This document shows positions 1-9,900 of a stretch of DNA of 64,000 nt, piece by piece. A program made the position numbers and the translations under genes. Position 1 is the stretch's first letter; each line of letters opens with the position of its first letter. Location of the stretch: NCBI RefSeq assembly GCF_023520895.1, contig NZ_CP026029.1:4464001-4528000 (forward strand). The letters are read 5' to 3'. This DNA is from Paenibacillus sp. PK3_47 (GTDB lineage: Bacteria > Bacillota > Bacilli > Paenibacillales > Paenibacillaceae). Below the pieces are notes generated by a model. That model was not told where the DNA came from, made no database searches, and saw only the letters and a program-made list of their open reading frames with translations.

Positions 1-27
1 TAGTTCAATCTATATAGGACCTCTCAA

Positions 28-56
28 TTGACAGCCCCCCAACCTGTACCTATAAT
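28..56 (+). promoter_or_regulatory. Consensus sigma-A promoter of the yesN-yesM operon
   Basis: A perfect -35 box TTGACA (28-33) and a perfect -10 box TATAAT (51-56) are separated by 17 bp. Transcription should start near position 63, leaving a leader of about 118 nt before the first gene. A fully consensus promoter is unusual for a sensory operon and suggests that control lies downstream, in the leader. Confidence 0.85.
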
Positions 57-114
57 GTAATTCATGATATGAAAGCTGTTTCATTCAAGGACAGATGAAT
101 CGGTACATCAGATG

Positions 115-152
115 GAACCCCTTTAACCAAGCGGGGTTTCATTTTGTTTTTT
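115..152 (+). terminator. Intrinsic terminator inside the yesN leader
   Basis: GAACCCC (116-121 region) pairs with GGGGTTTC (133-140) and is followed by a T-rich run (141-152). It lies between the promoter at 28-56 and the start codon at 181. Upstream, ATTCA and TGAAT around 83-100 can form a second small hairpin. It could be an attenuator, the 3' end of a small RNA of about 90 nt, or the terminator of a gene left of the window. Confidence 0.65.
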
Positions 153-180
153 AACGCATTTTCAATCCAAAGGAGAAGCC

Positions 181-1719
181 ATGGACACATTATGCAGAAT
201 ACTGGTGGTGGATGATGAAATGCTGGTGCGGCAGGGCATTATCCATCTGCTGGACTGGGAAGGGGAAGGCTTTCATATTGCCGGTGAGGCAACGAACGGC
301 CGGGAAGCTTTTGAACTGATTGAGTCACAGCGGCCCCATATCATTCTTACGGATATTGTCATGCCCGTAATGGACGGGGAGGAGCTCATCCGGCTTGTAA
401 AGAGCATGTATCCGGAGATTGAAGTCATCGTGCTCAGCAGCTTCAGTGAATTTGAATATGTGCGGGCGACCTTCCAGAGCGGAGTGGCCGATTATATCCT
501 GAAGCCGAGGCTTGAGGCGGCGTCGCTGCTGTCAGTGCTGAAAAAGACGGCGCAGCGGATTCCCGGGCTGCAGCATTTTGACTGGAGAAGCGGCAAGCGG
601 CAGTCTGCGGATTATATCCTGGATAAGCTGATCTCCGGTTATCCGGTAGAATACGACAAGGCCGTGCTGGAGGAACTGTTTCCGTTCCCGGGCTTCGCCC
701 TGCTGGTTGCCGAGACAGGTGAAGATCCGGGGGGCATCAGCCGCAAAGAAGAGTGGCTGGAGAACAGCATCCACTCCCTGATGCAGAGCAGCGGCAGCCG
801 GTTCGCCATTCGCCTGCTCTCACCGTTGGACGGGCATGTCCGGCTGCTGTTCAATCTCGCGGAAGACGGGCGGGAGGCATTGATTTCGCTGGCAGACCAG
901 GTATTCTCAGCCGGAATCCGGGCCCATATGTTCCAGAGCCTTGCGCTCAGCAGGAACTTCACGGATCTGAGTGACCTGCATACCGTCTATTCCGAGGATC
1001 TGATGAGACTGCTGGACCGCCGGTTTTTCCTGCCGGAGCGCTGTCTGCTGGCGGATAGCGGTGAAGATGGGCGGCCCGGGCCGGCTTTTGACCAGGAGGC
1101 TTTCGGGGCGGAGCTGAACCGGCAGGAATTTGATCTCGCTTTTGGCCGCTTAAGCGCTTATGTCGCATCCATGTCCGGCCGCCGGGATACCGGAGTATCC
1201 GGGTTCAAATCGTTCCTGTGCCACAGCATGTTCCAGATCATCGGCATGCTGCTGCATTACCATTATGAAGCCCGTTCCCTGGATGACAGCAAGTATGAAT
1301 ACTTCCGTTCCATTCATGAGGCCCGCCATATCGGCGAGACGGAGGCGCGGCTTGAGCAGTTTTTACAGGATGCTACGGAATGTGTCATGAAGAACCGGGG
1401 AGGCACGCCTGCCCTAACCAAAATCCTGCAGTATATCGACGAGCATTATTCCCGCCAGCTGACGCTGACCGAGGTCGCCAAGGAGTTTCATTTTAATCCG
1501 TCCTATCTGTCCAACTATTTTGCCCTGCATAACAAAGAGGGCTTTAACGAATATTTAAACCGGGTACGGATCAACAAGGCCTGTCTGCTGCTAAAAGAAA
1601 ACCCGGGTCTGTCGATTTCCGAGATCGGCAGCCAGGTCGGATACTCGGACCACAGCTATTTCACCAGAGTGTTCCGCAAGCTGATGGCAATCTCGCCCAG
1701 CCAGTACCGGAAAGGATAA
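181..1719 (+). CDS. YesN-type response regulator, REC plus AraC HTH
   Basis: A 512-residue cytoplasmic response regulator. The N-terminal receiver (about 5-125) has the acidic pair D11/D12, phospho-acceptor D58 (ILTDIVMP) and K109 (ILKPR). A middle region of about 270 residues has no recognised fold, as is usual for this family. The C-terminal AraC/XylS double helix-turn-helix (about 410-512) includes the signature GYSDHSYFTRVFRK. AAGGAG at 170-175 fixes the ATG. It is followed 21 bp later by its likely partner, a YesM-type kinase, and then by a sugar importer and a beta-galactosidase, so it probably activates that transport operon in response to an extracellular sugar. The inducer is unknown. 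Confidence 0.93.
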   Translation: MDTLCRILVVDDEMLVRQGIIHLLDWEGEGFHIAGEATNGREAFELIESQRPHIILTDIVMPVMDGEELIRLVKSMYPEIEVIVLSSFSEFEYVRATFQSGVADYILKPRLEAASLLSVLKKTAQRIPGLQHFDWRSGKRQSADYILDKLISGYPVEYDKAVLEELFPFPGFALLVAETGEDPGGISRKEEWLENSIHSLMQSSGSRFAIRLLSPLDGHVRLLFNLAEDGREALISLADQVFSAGIRAHMFQSLALSRNFTDLSDLHTVYSEDLMRLLDRRFFLPERCLLADSGEDGRPGPAFDQEAFGAELNRQEFDLAFGRLSAYVASMSGRRDTGVSGFKSFLCHSMFQIIGMLLHYHYEARSLDDSKYEYFRSIHEARHIGETEARLEQFLQDATECVMKNRGGTPALTKILQYIDEHYSRQLTLTEVAKEFHFNPSYLSNYFALHNKEGFNEYLNRVRINKACLLLKENPGLSISEIGSQVGYSDHSYFTRVFRKLMAISPSQYRKG

Positions 1720-1740
1720 TTCAGCGGGAAGGGGTCCGAA

Positions 1741-3507
1741 ATGGGACTGATGGAGAAATGGCTTGGAAAGCTTAGAGACCAGAGCCTGTTCAGCAAAATT
1801 TTTGTAGTCATGGTGATCAGCATTGTGCTCGTGACCGTTCTGATTACCGGGGTAACCGTTCAGCTGTCACAGCAGCTGTTCGTACAGACCTTCAGCATCA
1901 CCAACTCCAAGATTATTGACCAGATCAAGAGCGGATTGGATAATTCACATTACACAGCCGTCAATACCGCAATTAATGTCGGGCAGAGCGGGGTGATCCG
2001 CAGCTTTATGACGGAGAAGGACGGCAGCTCTCTGGCCAATTTCAAGCGGTATTACAGCATGCGTGACCAGATGGACCGCATTCAATCCGGTATCGGTGCG
2101 GCTAATGTCGGCCTGTCCATACTGGGGGGGAACGGAAGAAGCTATACCAGTGATGTGACCTACTGGTCCGGTTCCTCCGAGCAGCTGAAGAACAATCCGA
2201 TTACAGCGGCTGCCCAGGAACAGGGAGGCAGGCTTTTTTACAGCTTTATGGATGCAGGCCCTTTGAATTCCGGGAACCGTTATCTGGTTGCGGCCAAGGC
2301 GCTGACTGCTCCGGGGCTGGCTGAGCCGTACGGTACGCTGTACATGTTCACGCGCGAAAGTGATTTCCGCAAGAACTATACCAGCTTTACCAGCCGGGGC
2401 AACGATGTCATGTTTCTGGATACGGCCGGACGGATCGTGTCGAGCAACCGGACAGAGCAGACCGGAAGTCTCTCTCCTGACCTGCTGGCAAGCGCGAAAC
2501 ATATCGCCCTGGGCAATCTCGCCAGTGAAGAGCTGACCATTGCCGGACGGGATGTCATTGTGCTGGCTGATTATCTGCCTTCATACAACTTTTATATCGT
2601 GAACCTGATTGACAAGGACAGGACGATCGGCACACTGCTGGATAAAAAGGCGCTTGTCCTCATCGGCGCCGCGATCGCTGCAGTAGCGGTACTGGTGGTC
2701 TATTTTCTGACGAAACGGCTGACGAAATCGCTGCGCACACTGGTCAAAAAAATGTCCAATGTGACCAAAAAGAACTTCCATAACTATATGTCAGTCACCG
2801 GTACCTATGAGACAAGGCAGCTGAGCACGGCATACAATTACATGTTAAAAGAGCTGAATGACTATGTCGCCCAGCTGGTAGAGACGCAGAAGGAGCAGCG
2901 CAACGCTGAACTGGCTGCGCTGCAGCAGCAGATCAACCCGCACTTTTTGTACAATACACTGGCATCGGTTAATATTCTGGTGCAGCGGGGCAGCAAAGAG
3001 CAGGCAACAGAGACCATTCATGCGCTTATCTCCCTGCTGCAGAACACCATCAGCAATGTGAAAGAGACGATTACGGTGGAAGAGGAACTGGTTAACCTGA
3101 AGCATTACATATTTATCAATCAGGTCAGGAACGGCAACCGTGTTAAGGTGGAGACCTTTGTATCACCGGACTGCATGAAGGACAAAGTGCCGAAGCTGAT
3201 CCTTCAGCCCTTTATCGAGAATGCCTTCTTCCACGCCTTTAATATCAAAACCTCAGGCTACATCTATGTCACCATCATGAAGGACAGGGATACGCTGCAC
3301 TGCGAGGTGGTGGATACGGGGGATGGTATGGACCTGGACAGCAAGCAAGACATCCCCGATTCCACAAGCAGCAGACAGCTGTTCAGCGGGATCGGAATCC
3401 GCAATGTCCATGACCGGCTGATGCTACTGTACGGCGAGCCGTACGGGGTGTCCATCTCCAGTACACCGGGGCAGGGCACGAAGGTTTCTATTAAAATTCC
3501 TTGCTGA
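1741..3507 (+). CDS. YesM-type membrane sensor histidine kinase
   Basis: A 588-residue kinase with a transmembrane helix at about 20-42, an extracellular sensor region to about 300, a second helix at about 303-325, and a HAMP linker. The His_kinase domain has phospho-acceptor H401 in INPHFLYN, and a HATPase_c domain follows (N-box LQPFIENAFFHAF, GDGMD, GIGIRNV). This is the LytS/YesM class, which pairs with AraC-type regulators such as the gene just upstream. Its ribosome site GGGAAGGGG precedes the ATG. A short hairpin and a 280 bp gap separate it from the importer it is inferred to control. Confidence 0.93.
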   Translation: MGLMEKWLGKLRDQSLFSKIFVVMVISIVLVTVLITGVTVQLSQQLFVQTFSITNSKIIDQIKSGLDNSHYTAVNTAINVGQSGVIRSFMTEKDGSSLANFKRYYSMRDQMDRIQSGIGAANVGLSILGGNGRSYTSDVTYWSGSSEQLKNNPITAAAQEQGGRLFYSFMDAGPLNSGNRYLVAAKALTAPGLAEPYGTLYMFTRESDFRKNYTSFTSRGNDVMFLDTAGRIVSSNRTEQTGSLSPDLLASAKHIALGNLASEELTIAGRDVIVLADYLPSYNFYIVNLIDKDRTIGTLLDKKALVLIGAAIAAVAVLVVYFLTKRLTKSLRTLVKKMSNVTKKNFHNYMSVTGTYETRQLSTAYNYMLKELNDYVAQLVETQKEQRNAELAALQQQINPHFLYNTLASVNILVQRGSKEQATETIHALISLLQNTISNVKETITVEEELVNLKHYIFINQVRNGNRVKVETFVSPDCMKDKVPKLILQPFIENAFFHAFNIKTSGYIYVTIMKDRDTLHCEVVDTGDGMDLDSKQDIPDSTSSRQLFSGIGIRNVHDRLMLLYGEPYGVSISSTPGQGTKVSIKIPC

Positions 3508-3786
3508 ATATGCATTGAACTGCTGCTTTTGCAGCATAATATACGAGCTACGCCGCAAGCCGGCGCCGCCCAGCGGTGCCGGCTTCTTGCATCTTTAGCG
3601 GGTGCGGCTAACCTAAAAAAAGTCCAAAAGGAGAAAATAAATGCTAATTTAGAGTCAGTGGAAGCGGATACACTAGACAATAATATCACTATTTTAACTA
3701 AAATCATTTCTAACGAGATCGGCGGCCGGGATGATATTCTTTACAAGAAAGCACTTTCAAATATGCGTTAGGGGGATATACAACAC
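3508..3786 (+). other. Gap with hairpin between yesM and the sugar-binding protein gene
   Basis: AAGCCGGC (3557-3564) pairs with GCCGGCTT (3578-3585), giving a GC-rich hairpin without a real T-run, so termination would be partial at best. The rest is AT-rich and should hold the importer promoter and the regulator binding site; I see no box good enough to name. A reading frame across 3529-3771 has no family resemblance. The ribosome site of the next gene is GGGGG at about 3772. Confidence 0.4.
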
Positions 3787-5094
3787 ATGAAGAAAAAAGC
3801 TACTGCACTTCTGCTCGCCGGATTTTTGATGCTGACAGCATGCTCCAGCAATGCCAATACGAATAACCAGGCGGATACCGGAAGCGAAGGAAATGCAGCC
3901 GGATCCCAGAAAATCACAGTTTGGGCTTGGGACAAAAACTTTAATATCGCAGCAATGAACCTCGCTAAGGACGCTTACGTGGCAGACCATCCGGATGCCC
4001 AAATCGAAGTTGTTGAATATGCACAGGATGACATCATCCAAAAGATGAATACAGGGCTTAACTCGGGAACAGCTTCGGGCCTGCCGAACATTGTGCTGAT
4101 CGAAGATTACCGTGCCCAAAGCTTCCTGCAAACGTATCCGGATTCTTTCCAGGAGCTGGGAGATGCGATCAACGCGTCTGACTTTGCGGACTATAAGCTT
4201 GGACCCACCAGCTTTGACGGCAAGCAGTATGGCGTACCGTTCGACTCCGGTGTAGTAGGCCTGTATGTGCGTACAGATTATCTGCAGGAAGCCGGCTACA
4301 CGGTTGACGATCTGCAGGACATCGACTGGCAGCAGTACATTGAGATCGGCAAAGCTGTCAAAGCCAAAACCGGCAAAGACATGCTGACCCAGGATCCTAA
4401 CGATCTGGGGCTGATCCGGATGATGATCCAATCCGCAGGCTCCTGGTATCTGAAGGAAGACGGCACGACACCTGACTTGAAGGATAACGCAGTACTGAAG
4501 GAAGCGTTCGAAAGCTACAAAGAGCTGATGAATGCCAACATTGTTAAAATCAACTCCGACTGGAGCTCGTTCCTTGCAGGCTTCAACAGCGGCGACGTAG
4601 CCTCGATCCCTACAGGGAACTGGATCACACCTTCGGTAAAATCGGCTGCTGACCAGTCCGGCAAATGGGCGGTTGTACCGTTCCCGAAACTCAAAAATGC
4701 GGCAAACTCTGTACATGCCTCGAACCTCGGCGGCAGCTCCTGGTATGTGCTGAACAACGAAGGCAAAGAAGCAGCTGTTGAGTTCCTTGGCGCCACACTC
4801 GGCTCCGATGTGGATCTGTACCAGAAGCTTGTAACGGATGTAGGGGTTATTGGTACCTACAAACCGGCTGCTGAAGGCGAAGCTTACGGCGCTGCTGATG
4901 AATTCTTCGGCGGGCAAAAGGTTATCGCTGACTTTGCAAAATGGACAGCTGAAATTCCTAACGTAAACTACGGTCTGCACACTTACGCCATTGAGGACAT
5001 TCTGAAAGTGGAAATGCAGAACTACCTGAACGGTACAGCAGTGGACAAAGCGCTCAGTGATGCACAGTCCCAGGCCGAGTCCCAAATCCAGTAA
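3787..5094 (+). CDS. Sugar ABC transporter substrate-binding lipoprotein
   Basis: A 435-residue extracytoplasmic binding protein (SBP_bac_1, CUT1 class). The lipoprotein signal ends in LTAC with the lipidated C19, followed by an Asn/Gly-rich linker. The body has the usual features of the family: ITVWAWD near the start, a hinge region rich in Trp/Tyr, and a GNWITPSV segment. It would deliver an oligosaccharide to the two permeases encoded next. The adjacent beta-galactosidase suggests a galactose-containing ligand, which is an inference. No ATPase gene follows; such importers commonly share an MsmX-type ATPase encoded elsewhere. Confidence 0.93.
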   Translation: MKKKATALLLAGFLMLTACSSNANTNNQADTGSEGNAAGSQKITVWAWDKNFNIAAMNLAKDAYVADHPDAQIEVVEYAQDDIIQKMNTGLNSGTASGLPNIVLIEDYRAQSFLQTYPDSFQELGDAINASDFADYKLGPTSFDGKQYGVPFDSGVVGLYVRTDYLQEAGYTVDDLQDIDWQQYIEIGKAVKAKTGKDMLTQDPNDLGLIRMMIQSAGSWYLKEDGTTPDLKDNAVLKEAFESYKELMNANIVKINSDWSSFLAGFNSGDVASIPTGNWITPSVKSAADQSGKWAVVPFPKLKNAANSVHASNLGGSSWYVLNNEGKEAAVEFLGATLGSDVDLYQKLVTDVGVIGTYKPAAEGEAYGAADEFFGGQKVIADFAKWTAEIPNVNYGLHTYAIEDILKVEMQNYLNGTAVDKALSDAQSQAESQIQ

Positions 5095-5213
5095 AAGCGT
5101 TTGTAACAACTGTTGACCGCTGTCCCCCTCCTTCCGGCCATTTGCGGTATGGCGGGGGCGGCGGCTTCTCCTTTTAACCGATTCACGCCTGTATAGAGAA
5201 AGGAATGAGAGCT

Positions 5214-6092
5214 GTGAACCATACAATGCGTAACCGCGCCAAGCTTACCGGCTGGCTGTTTATTGCCGCGGCCGTACTCATGATTTGTTTGTTTTATTTC
5301 TATCCGATGATTCAGGCTCTGCTGCTTTCATTCAAGACAGGCGCAGGGGCCAACCTTCAGTTTGACGGATTGAGCAACTATAAACGGCTGTTCAGCGATA
5401 AAACCTTTTTTACCGCCGTCAAGAACACCTTCCTGTTCCTGATTGTGCAGGTGCCGGTCATGATTGTCCTGGCGATGATTATTTCCGTGCTTTTGAATGA
5501 CAGCAAGCTGCGCTTCAAAGGTTTTTTCCGTACTGCAATCTTTTTGCCCTGCGTAACCTCACTTGTAGCCTACTCGGTTGTTTTCAAATATTTGTTCGGC
5601 AATGACGGACTGGTCAATCTGGCTTTAATGAACATGCACATCCTGTCTGAACCGATCCAGTGGATTTCCCATCCCGTCTGGGCAAAGGTTACGATTATTA
5701 TCGCCATTACCTGGCGCTGGACAGGATACAATATGATTTTCTTCCTCTCCTCACTGCAAAACATCGACAATTCGATTTATGAAGCTGCGAAGATCGACGG
5801 TGCATCGGGACCTAGACAATTTTTCTCGATTACTGTACCGCTGCTCAAGCCGATCATTCTGTTTACGTCGATTACTTCGACGATTGGAACCCTGCAGCTG
5901 TTCGATGAAATTATGAATATAACCAAGGGAGGTCCCGGTAACGCGACGCTCTCCATTTCACAATATATTTACAATCTTTCGTTCAAGTACACACCTGACT
6001 TCGGTTATGCGGCAACAGTGTCCTATTCCATCGTAGTCATGATTATTATTCTGTCTTTCCTTCAAATCAAATTGGCAGGTGATGATAAATAA
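5214..6092 (+). CDS. Sugar ABC transporter permease 1 (MalF-like)
   Basis: A 292-residue inner-membrane permease with about six hydrophobic helices and the EAA loop YEAAKIDGASGPRQFF that contacts the ATPase. The GTG at 5214 is chosen because AAAGGA at 5198-5204 sits 9 nt upstream; an in-frame ATG at 5205 lies almost on the ribosome site. The 119 bp gap from the binding-protein gene contains a cre-like box (AAAAGCGTTTGT, about 5094-5106). Its stop overlaps the start of permease 2 by one base, so the two are translationally coupled. Confidence 0.92.
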   Translation: MNHTMRNRAKLTGWLFIAAAVLMICLFYFYPMIQALLLSFKTGAGANLQFDGLSNYKRLFSDKTFFTAVKNTFLFLIVQVPVMIVLAMIISVLLNDSKLRFKGFFRTAIFLPCVTSLVAYSVVFKYLFGNDGLVNLALMNMHILSEPIQWISHPVWAKVTIIIAITWRWTGYNMIFFLSSLQNIDNSIYEAAKIDGASGPRQFFSITVPLLKPIILFTSITSTIGTLQLFDEIMNITKGGPGNATLSISQYIYNLSFKYTPDFGYAATVSYSIVVMIIILSFLQIKLAGDDK

Positions 6093-6916
6093 TGAAAACA
6101 TTCCGCCGTTCCTTTATCTACATCTTCCTATCCGTTGTTGCGTTAATTTCGATCTTTCCGTTCATCTGGATGATTATCAGTGCTACGAACCTTTCCGTAG
6201 ACGTTACCCAGGGAAGAATGCTTCCCGGTACCCATCTGTTCGATAACATCAGAAAATTGACGGAACAAATCAATCTGGTGCAGGCCCTCTGGAACACGCT
6301 GAAAATTGCTTTGACGACAACAGTGCTGGCTCTGGTGATTGCTTCACTCGCCGGTTACGGATTCGAAATTTACCGCAGTAAAGCGAAGGATATTGTCTTC
6401 AATCTGCTGCTGCTGTCGATGATGATTCCTTTTGCCGCGCTGATGGTTCCGCTTTACCAGATGTTCTCGAAGCTGTCGGCTACAGCCCCGCTTATTGGGG
6501 TTAACACGATGGCTGCGGTCATTCTGCCGACCTTTACAACGGCGTTTCTGATTTTCTTCTTCCGTCAGAGCTCCAAGATGTTCCCGAAAGAGCTGCTGGA
6601 AGCCGGACGGATGGACGGATTGTCAGAGCTGGGATTGTTTTTCCGGATTTATATGCCGACGATGAAAACAACCTATTCCGCTGCCGCTATTATTACCTTC
6701 ATGTCCAGCTGGAATAACTACCTCTGGCCGCTGATTGTACTGCAGACCCCGGAGAAACGGACGATTCCTTTGCTGATCTCGAACCTTGGCTCCAGTTACA
6801 CCCCGGATTTCGGTGTTATTATGGCTGCGGTTGTTATTTCCACACTGCCTACGGCGCTCGTCTTCTTCCTGATGCAGAAGCAGTTTGTCGCCGGTATGGT
6901 GGGTTCGGTAAAATAA
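6092..6916 (+). CDS. Sugar ABC transporter permease 2 (MalG-like)
   Basis: A 274-residue CUT1 permease with an N-terminal transmembrane helix, five further helices and the EAA loop LLEAGRMDGLSELGLFFR. It ends in the family-typical GMVGSVK tail. The ATG overlaps the previous TAA (TAATG), which means coupled translation in stoichiometric amounts. With the preceding two genes it forms an importer without its own ATPase. The beta-galactosidase gene begins 75 bp later in the same direction. Confidence 0.92.
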   Translation: MKTFRRSFIYIFLSVVALISIFPFIWMIISATNLSVDVTQGRMLPGTHLFDNIRKLTEQINLVQALWNTLKIALTTTVLALVIASLAGYGFEIYRSKAKDIVFNLLLLSMMIPFAALMVPLYQMFSKLSATAPLIGVNTMAAVILPTFTTAFLIFFFRQSSKMFPKELLEAGRMDGLSELGLFFRIYMPTMKTTYSAAAIITFMSSWNNYLWPLIVLQTPEKRTIPLLISNLGSSYTPDFGVIMAAVVISTLPTALVFFLMQKQFVAGMVGSVK

Positions 6917-6933
6917 TATGGATTAAAAAAGAT

Positions 6934-6969
6934 GAACTTAAGAGTGAAGGAAACGACATTCTTAAGTTC
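6934..6969 (+). promoter_or_regulatory. Perfect inverted repeat in the beta-galactosidase leader
   Basis: GAACTTAAGA (6934-6943) and TCTTAAGTTC (6960-6969) form a perfect 10 bp inverted repeat with a 16 nt loop. It ends 7 nt before the ribosome site AAGGAGG (6977-6983) of the next gene. It may be an operator or an mRNA hairpin that protects or tunes translation. The ATG at 6932 lies in it, has no ribosome site and is unlikely to be the start. Confidence 0.6.
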
Positions 6970-6991
6970 GTTGTCTAAGGAGGAAATCAAA

Positions 6992-9900
6992 TTGGCAGTT
7001 AACCCAAACTTGAGCTGGCTGGAAGACCCGAAAACCTTCAAGGTGAACCGGCTTGAGGCCCATTCAGACCACCGCTATTATACGAATATGGCTGAAGCAG
7101 AGGCCGGAGCGCCGATGGATCTGCGCTTCAGCCTGAACGGAAGCTGGAAATTCAACTATGCACCGAATCCGGCAAGCCGTGTGGAAGCTTTTTATAAGGA
7201 AGAGTTCAGTTGCACCGGCTGGGACAATATTCAGGTTCCCGGACATATCCAGCTGCAGGGCTACGGCCGGCCGCAGTATGTCAATACGATGTATCCGTGG
7301 GACGGGCTTATTGATCTCCGTCCGCCGCATATCTCCCCGGAGCATAATCCGGTCGGCAGCTATGTGAAGGAATTCCGCCTGCCGGAGAATATGGAGAACG
7401 GCCCGCTGTTCATCTCCTTCCAAGGGGTGGAATCAGCGTTCTATGTATGGCTTAACGGTGAATTTGTCGGGTATGCCGAGGACAGCTTCACGCCTTCGGA
7501 ATTTGATCTGACCCCGTTCATGAGAGCAGGCCGCAACAAGCTGGCCGTCGAGGTCTATCAGCGCAGTACCGGCGGCTGGCTGGAGGATCAGGATTTCTGG
7601 CGGTTCTCGGGTATTTTCCGCGAGGTGTATCTGTACACTGTTCCGAAATACCATATCCGTGATCTTGAGGTGCGGTCGGAGCTGGATGACACCTATACGC
7701 AAGGTACCTTGACGGCGGTTATGCAGCTGCTGGAGACACCGGCCGAAGCCGTCCGTGCGAAGCTCGAGCTGAAGGATAAAGATGGAGAAGTTCAGCTAAG
7801 TGCGGAAGGGACGTTTAGCGGCAGGGAGCTGACTTTGTCTGCGGCGGCTGCGGATGTCCATACATGGAGTGCTGAAGACCCGTACCTGTACACACTTTGT
7901 ATCTCTCTTCTGGATGAGCAGGGACATACTGTTGAAGCTGTTGTGCAGAAGACAGGCTTCCGCCGGTTCGAACTGAAGAACAAGCTGATGTGCATCAACG
8001 GCAAGCGGATTGTGTTCAAAGGCGTCAACCGGCATGAATTCAACTGCCGGACTGGCCGGAATATCACCCGCGAGGATATGCTGTGGGATATCCGTACCCT
8101 GAAGAGAAGTAATATTAATGCAGTGCGGACTTCCCATTATCCTAACCAGACGTTATGGTATGAGCTGTGCGATGAATACGGCATTTATGTTATCGATGAG
8201 ATGAACCTGGAAACCCATGGCTCCTGGCAGAAGATGGGGGCGGTGGAGCCTTCGTGGAATATTCCGGGCAATGATCCGGACTGGCGCGATATCGTTCTGG
8301 ACCGTGCCGTCTCTATGGTGGAGCGGGATAAGAATCATCCATCCATTCTGATCTGGTCCTGCGGTAACGAGTCGTATGCAGGGCAGGTCATTCTCGATGC
8401 GGCGAACTGGTTCCGCAGCCGGGACAACAGCCGTCTCGTTCACTACGAAGGCGTGTTCTATGACCGTAACTACAATGATACAAGCGATATGGAGAGCCGG
8501 ATGTATGCCAAGCCGGCGGATATCGAGGAGTATCTGAACAGCAATCCGGACAAACCGTATCTCAGCTGTGAATACATGCATGCGATGGGCAACTCAGTCG
8601 GCGGCATGCACAAGTACACGGAGCTAGAGAATAAGTATCCGATGTACCAGGGCGGCTTCATCTGGGATTATATCGATCAGTCGATCCTGAAGAAGGACCG
8701 GTACGGAAATGAGTATTTTGCTTACGGCGGCGACTTCGGGGACCGTCCGACAGATTACAGCTTCTGCGGCAACGGCATCGTGTTCGCCGACCGGCAGTGG
8801 ACGCCCAAGATGCAGGAGGTCAAGTTCCTGTACCAGAATTACAAGCTGGAGCCAAGCCGGACCGGCATCCGCCTGATTAATGAAAGTTTGTTCGCGGGAA
8901 CAGAGCATCTGATCCTCGAATACCGCCTGTACTGTGAAGGCGAACTGCTAGGCAGCTGGACAGCAGATGTCAGCGCCGCGCCGCAAAGTGAAATTCTGGT
9001 GCCGGTTGAGCTGCCGCACACGGAAGAGACACCGGGCGAATACAGCATCCAGGCTTCCCTACTGCTGAAGGAAGACGAGCTGTGGGCTGAGGCCGGATAT
9101 GAAATCGCCTTTGGTGAACATGTATTCGTAGTAGAGGCTAATACTGATGTGGAGCCGGCTGCCGGCGGGCTTAAGGTAGTCGAGGGAGATGTACAGATCG
9201 GCGTGATCGGAGAAGGCTTTACGGTGCTGTTCTCCAAGCAGGTCGGATCGCTTGTGTCCCTGAACTATCACGGCCATGAGATGATTGAGACGCCTCCGGC
9301 TCCGCTGTTCTGGCGGGCGGCCACTGACAATGACAAAGGCACCCAGCTCGGGTATCACGGCGGCTGTTGGTATGCGGCAAGCCTGGCGCGCAAATGCGTA
9401 GAGGTCAGCCTTGATAAGCAGGAAGGTGCAGTAACAGTAAGCTTCGACTACCGGTTCAGCATTCATGAAGGGCTGGCGGTCCGGACTGCATATACCGTCT
9501 ACGGAGACGGTAAGGTTAAGGTTCATAACCGCTATACCGGTGCTGCCGGACTTCCGGATGTGCCGATTGTAGCTATGTCCTTCAAGATGTCGGCTGATTA
9601 CGGCCAGTCTGAATGGTATGCGAAGGGGCCTGAAGAGAATTACACCGACCGTGCCTTTGGCGCCAGACTCGGAGTATTCAGCCGCAAGGTGCAGGAGCTG
9701 CCGGCCCGTTACCTGGTACCGCAGGAATCAGGCAACCGCACCGGCGTACGCAGCGTGAAGATTACGGATAATGCCGGTATCGGCCTGCAGATCTCCGCTC
9801 CGGCAAGCGCACCCGTGGAGTGTAACTTGTCTCCTTATACTGCATTCGAGCTGGAGCATGCCGCTCATCCGTTTGAACTTCCGCCGGTTCACTACACCGT

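Noticed and set aside
3529..3771. 80-codon frame before the sugar-binding protein gene
   Set aside because: It starts inside a hairpin region without a ribosome site, and the peptide has no recognisable features.
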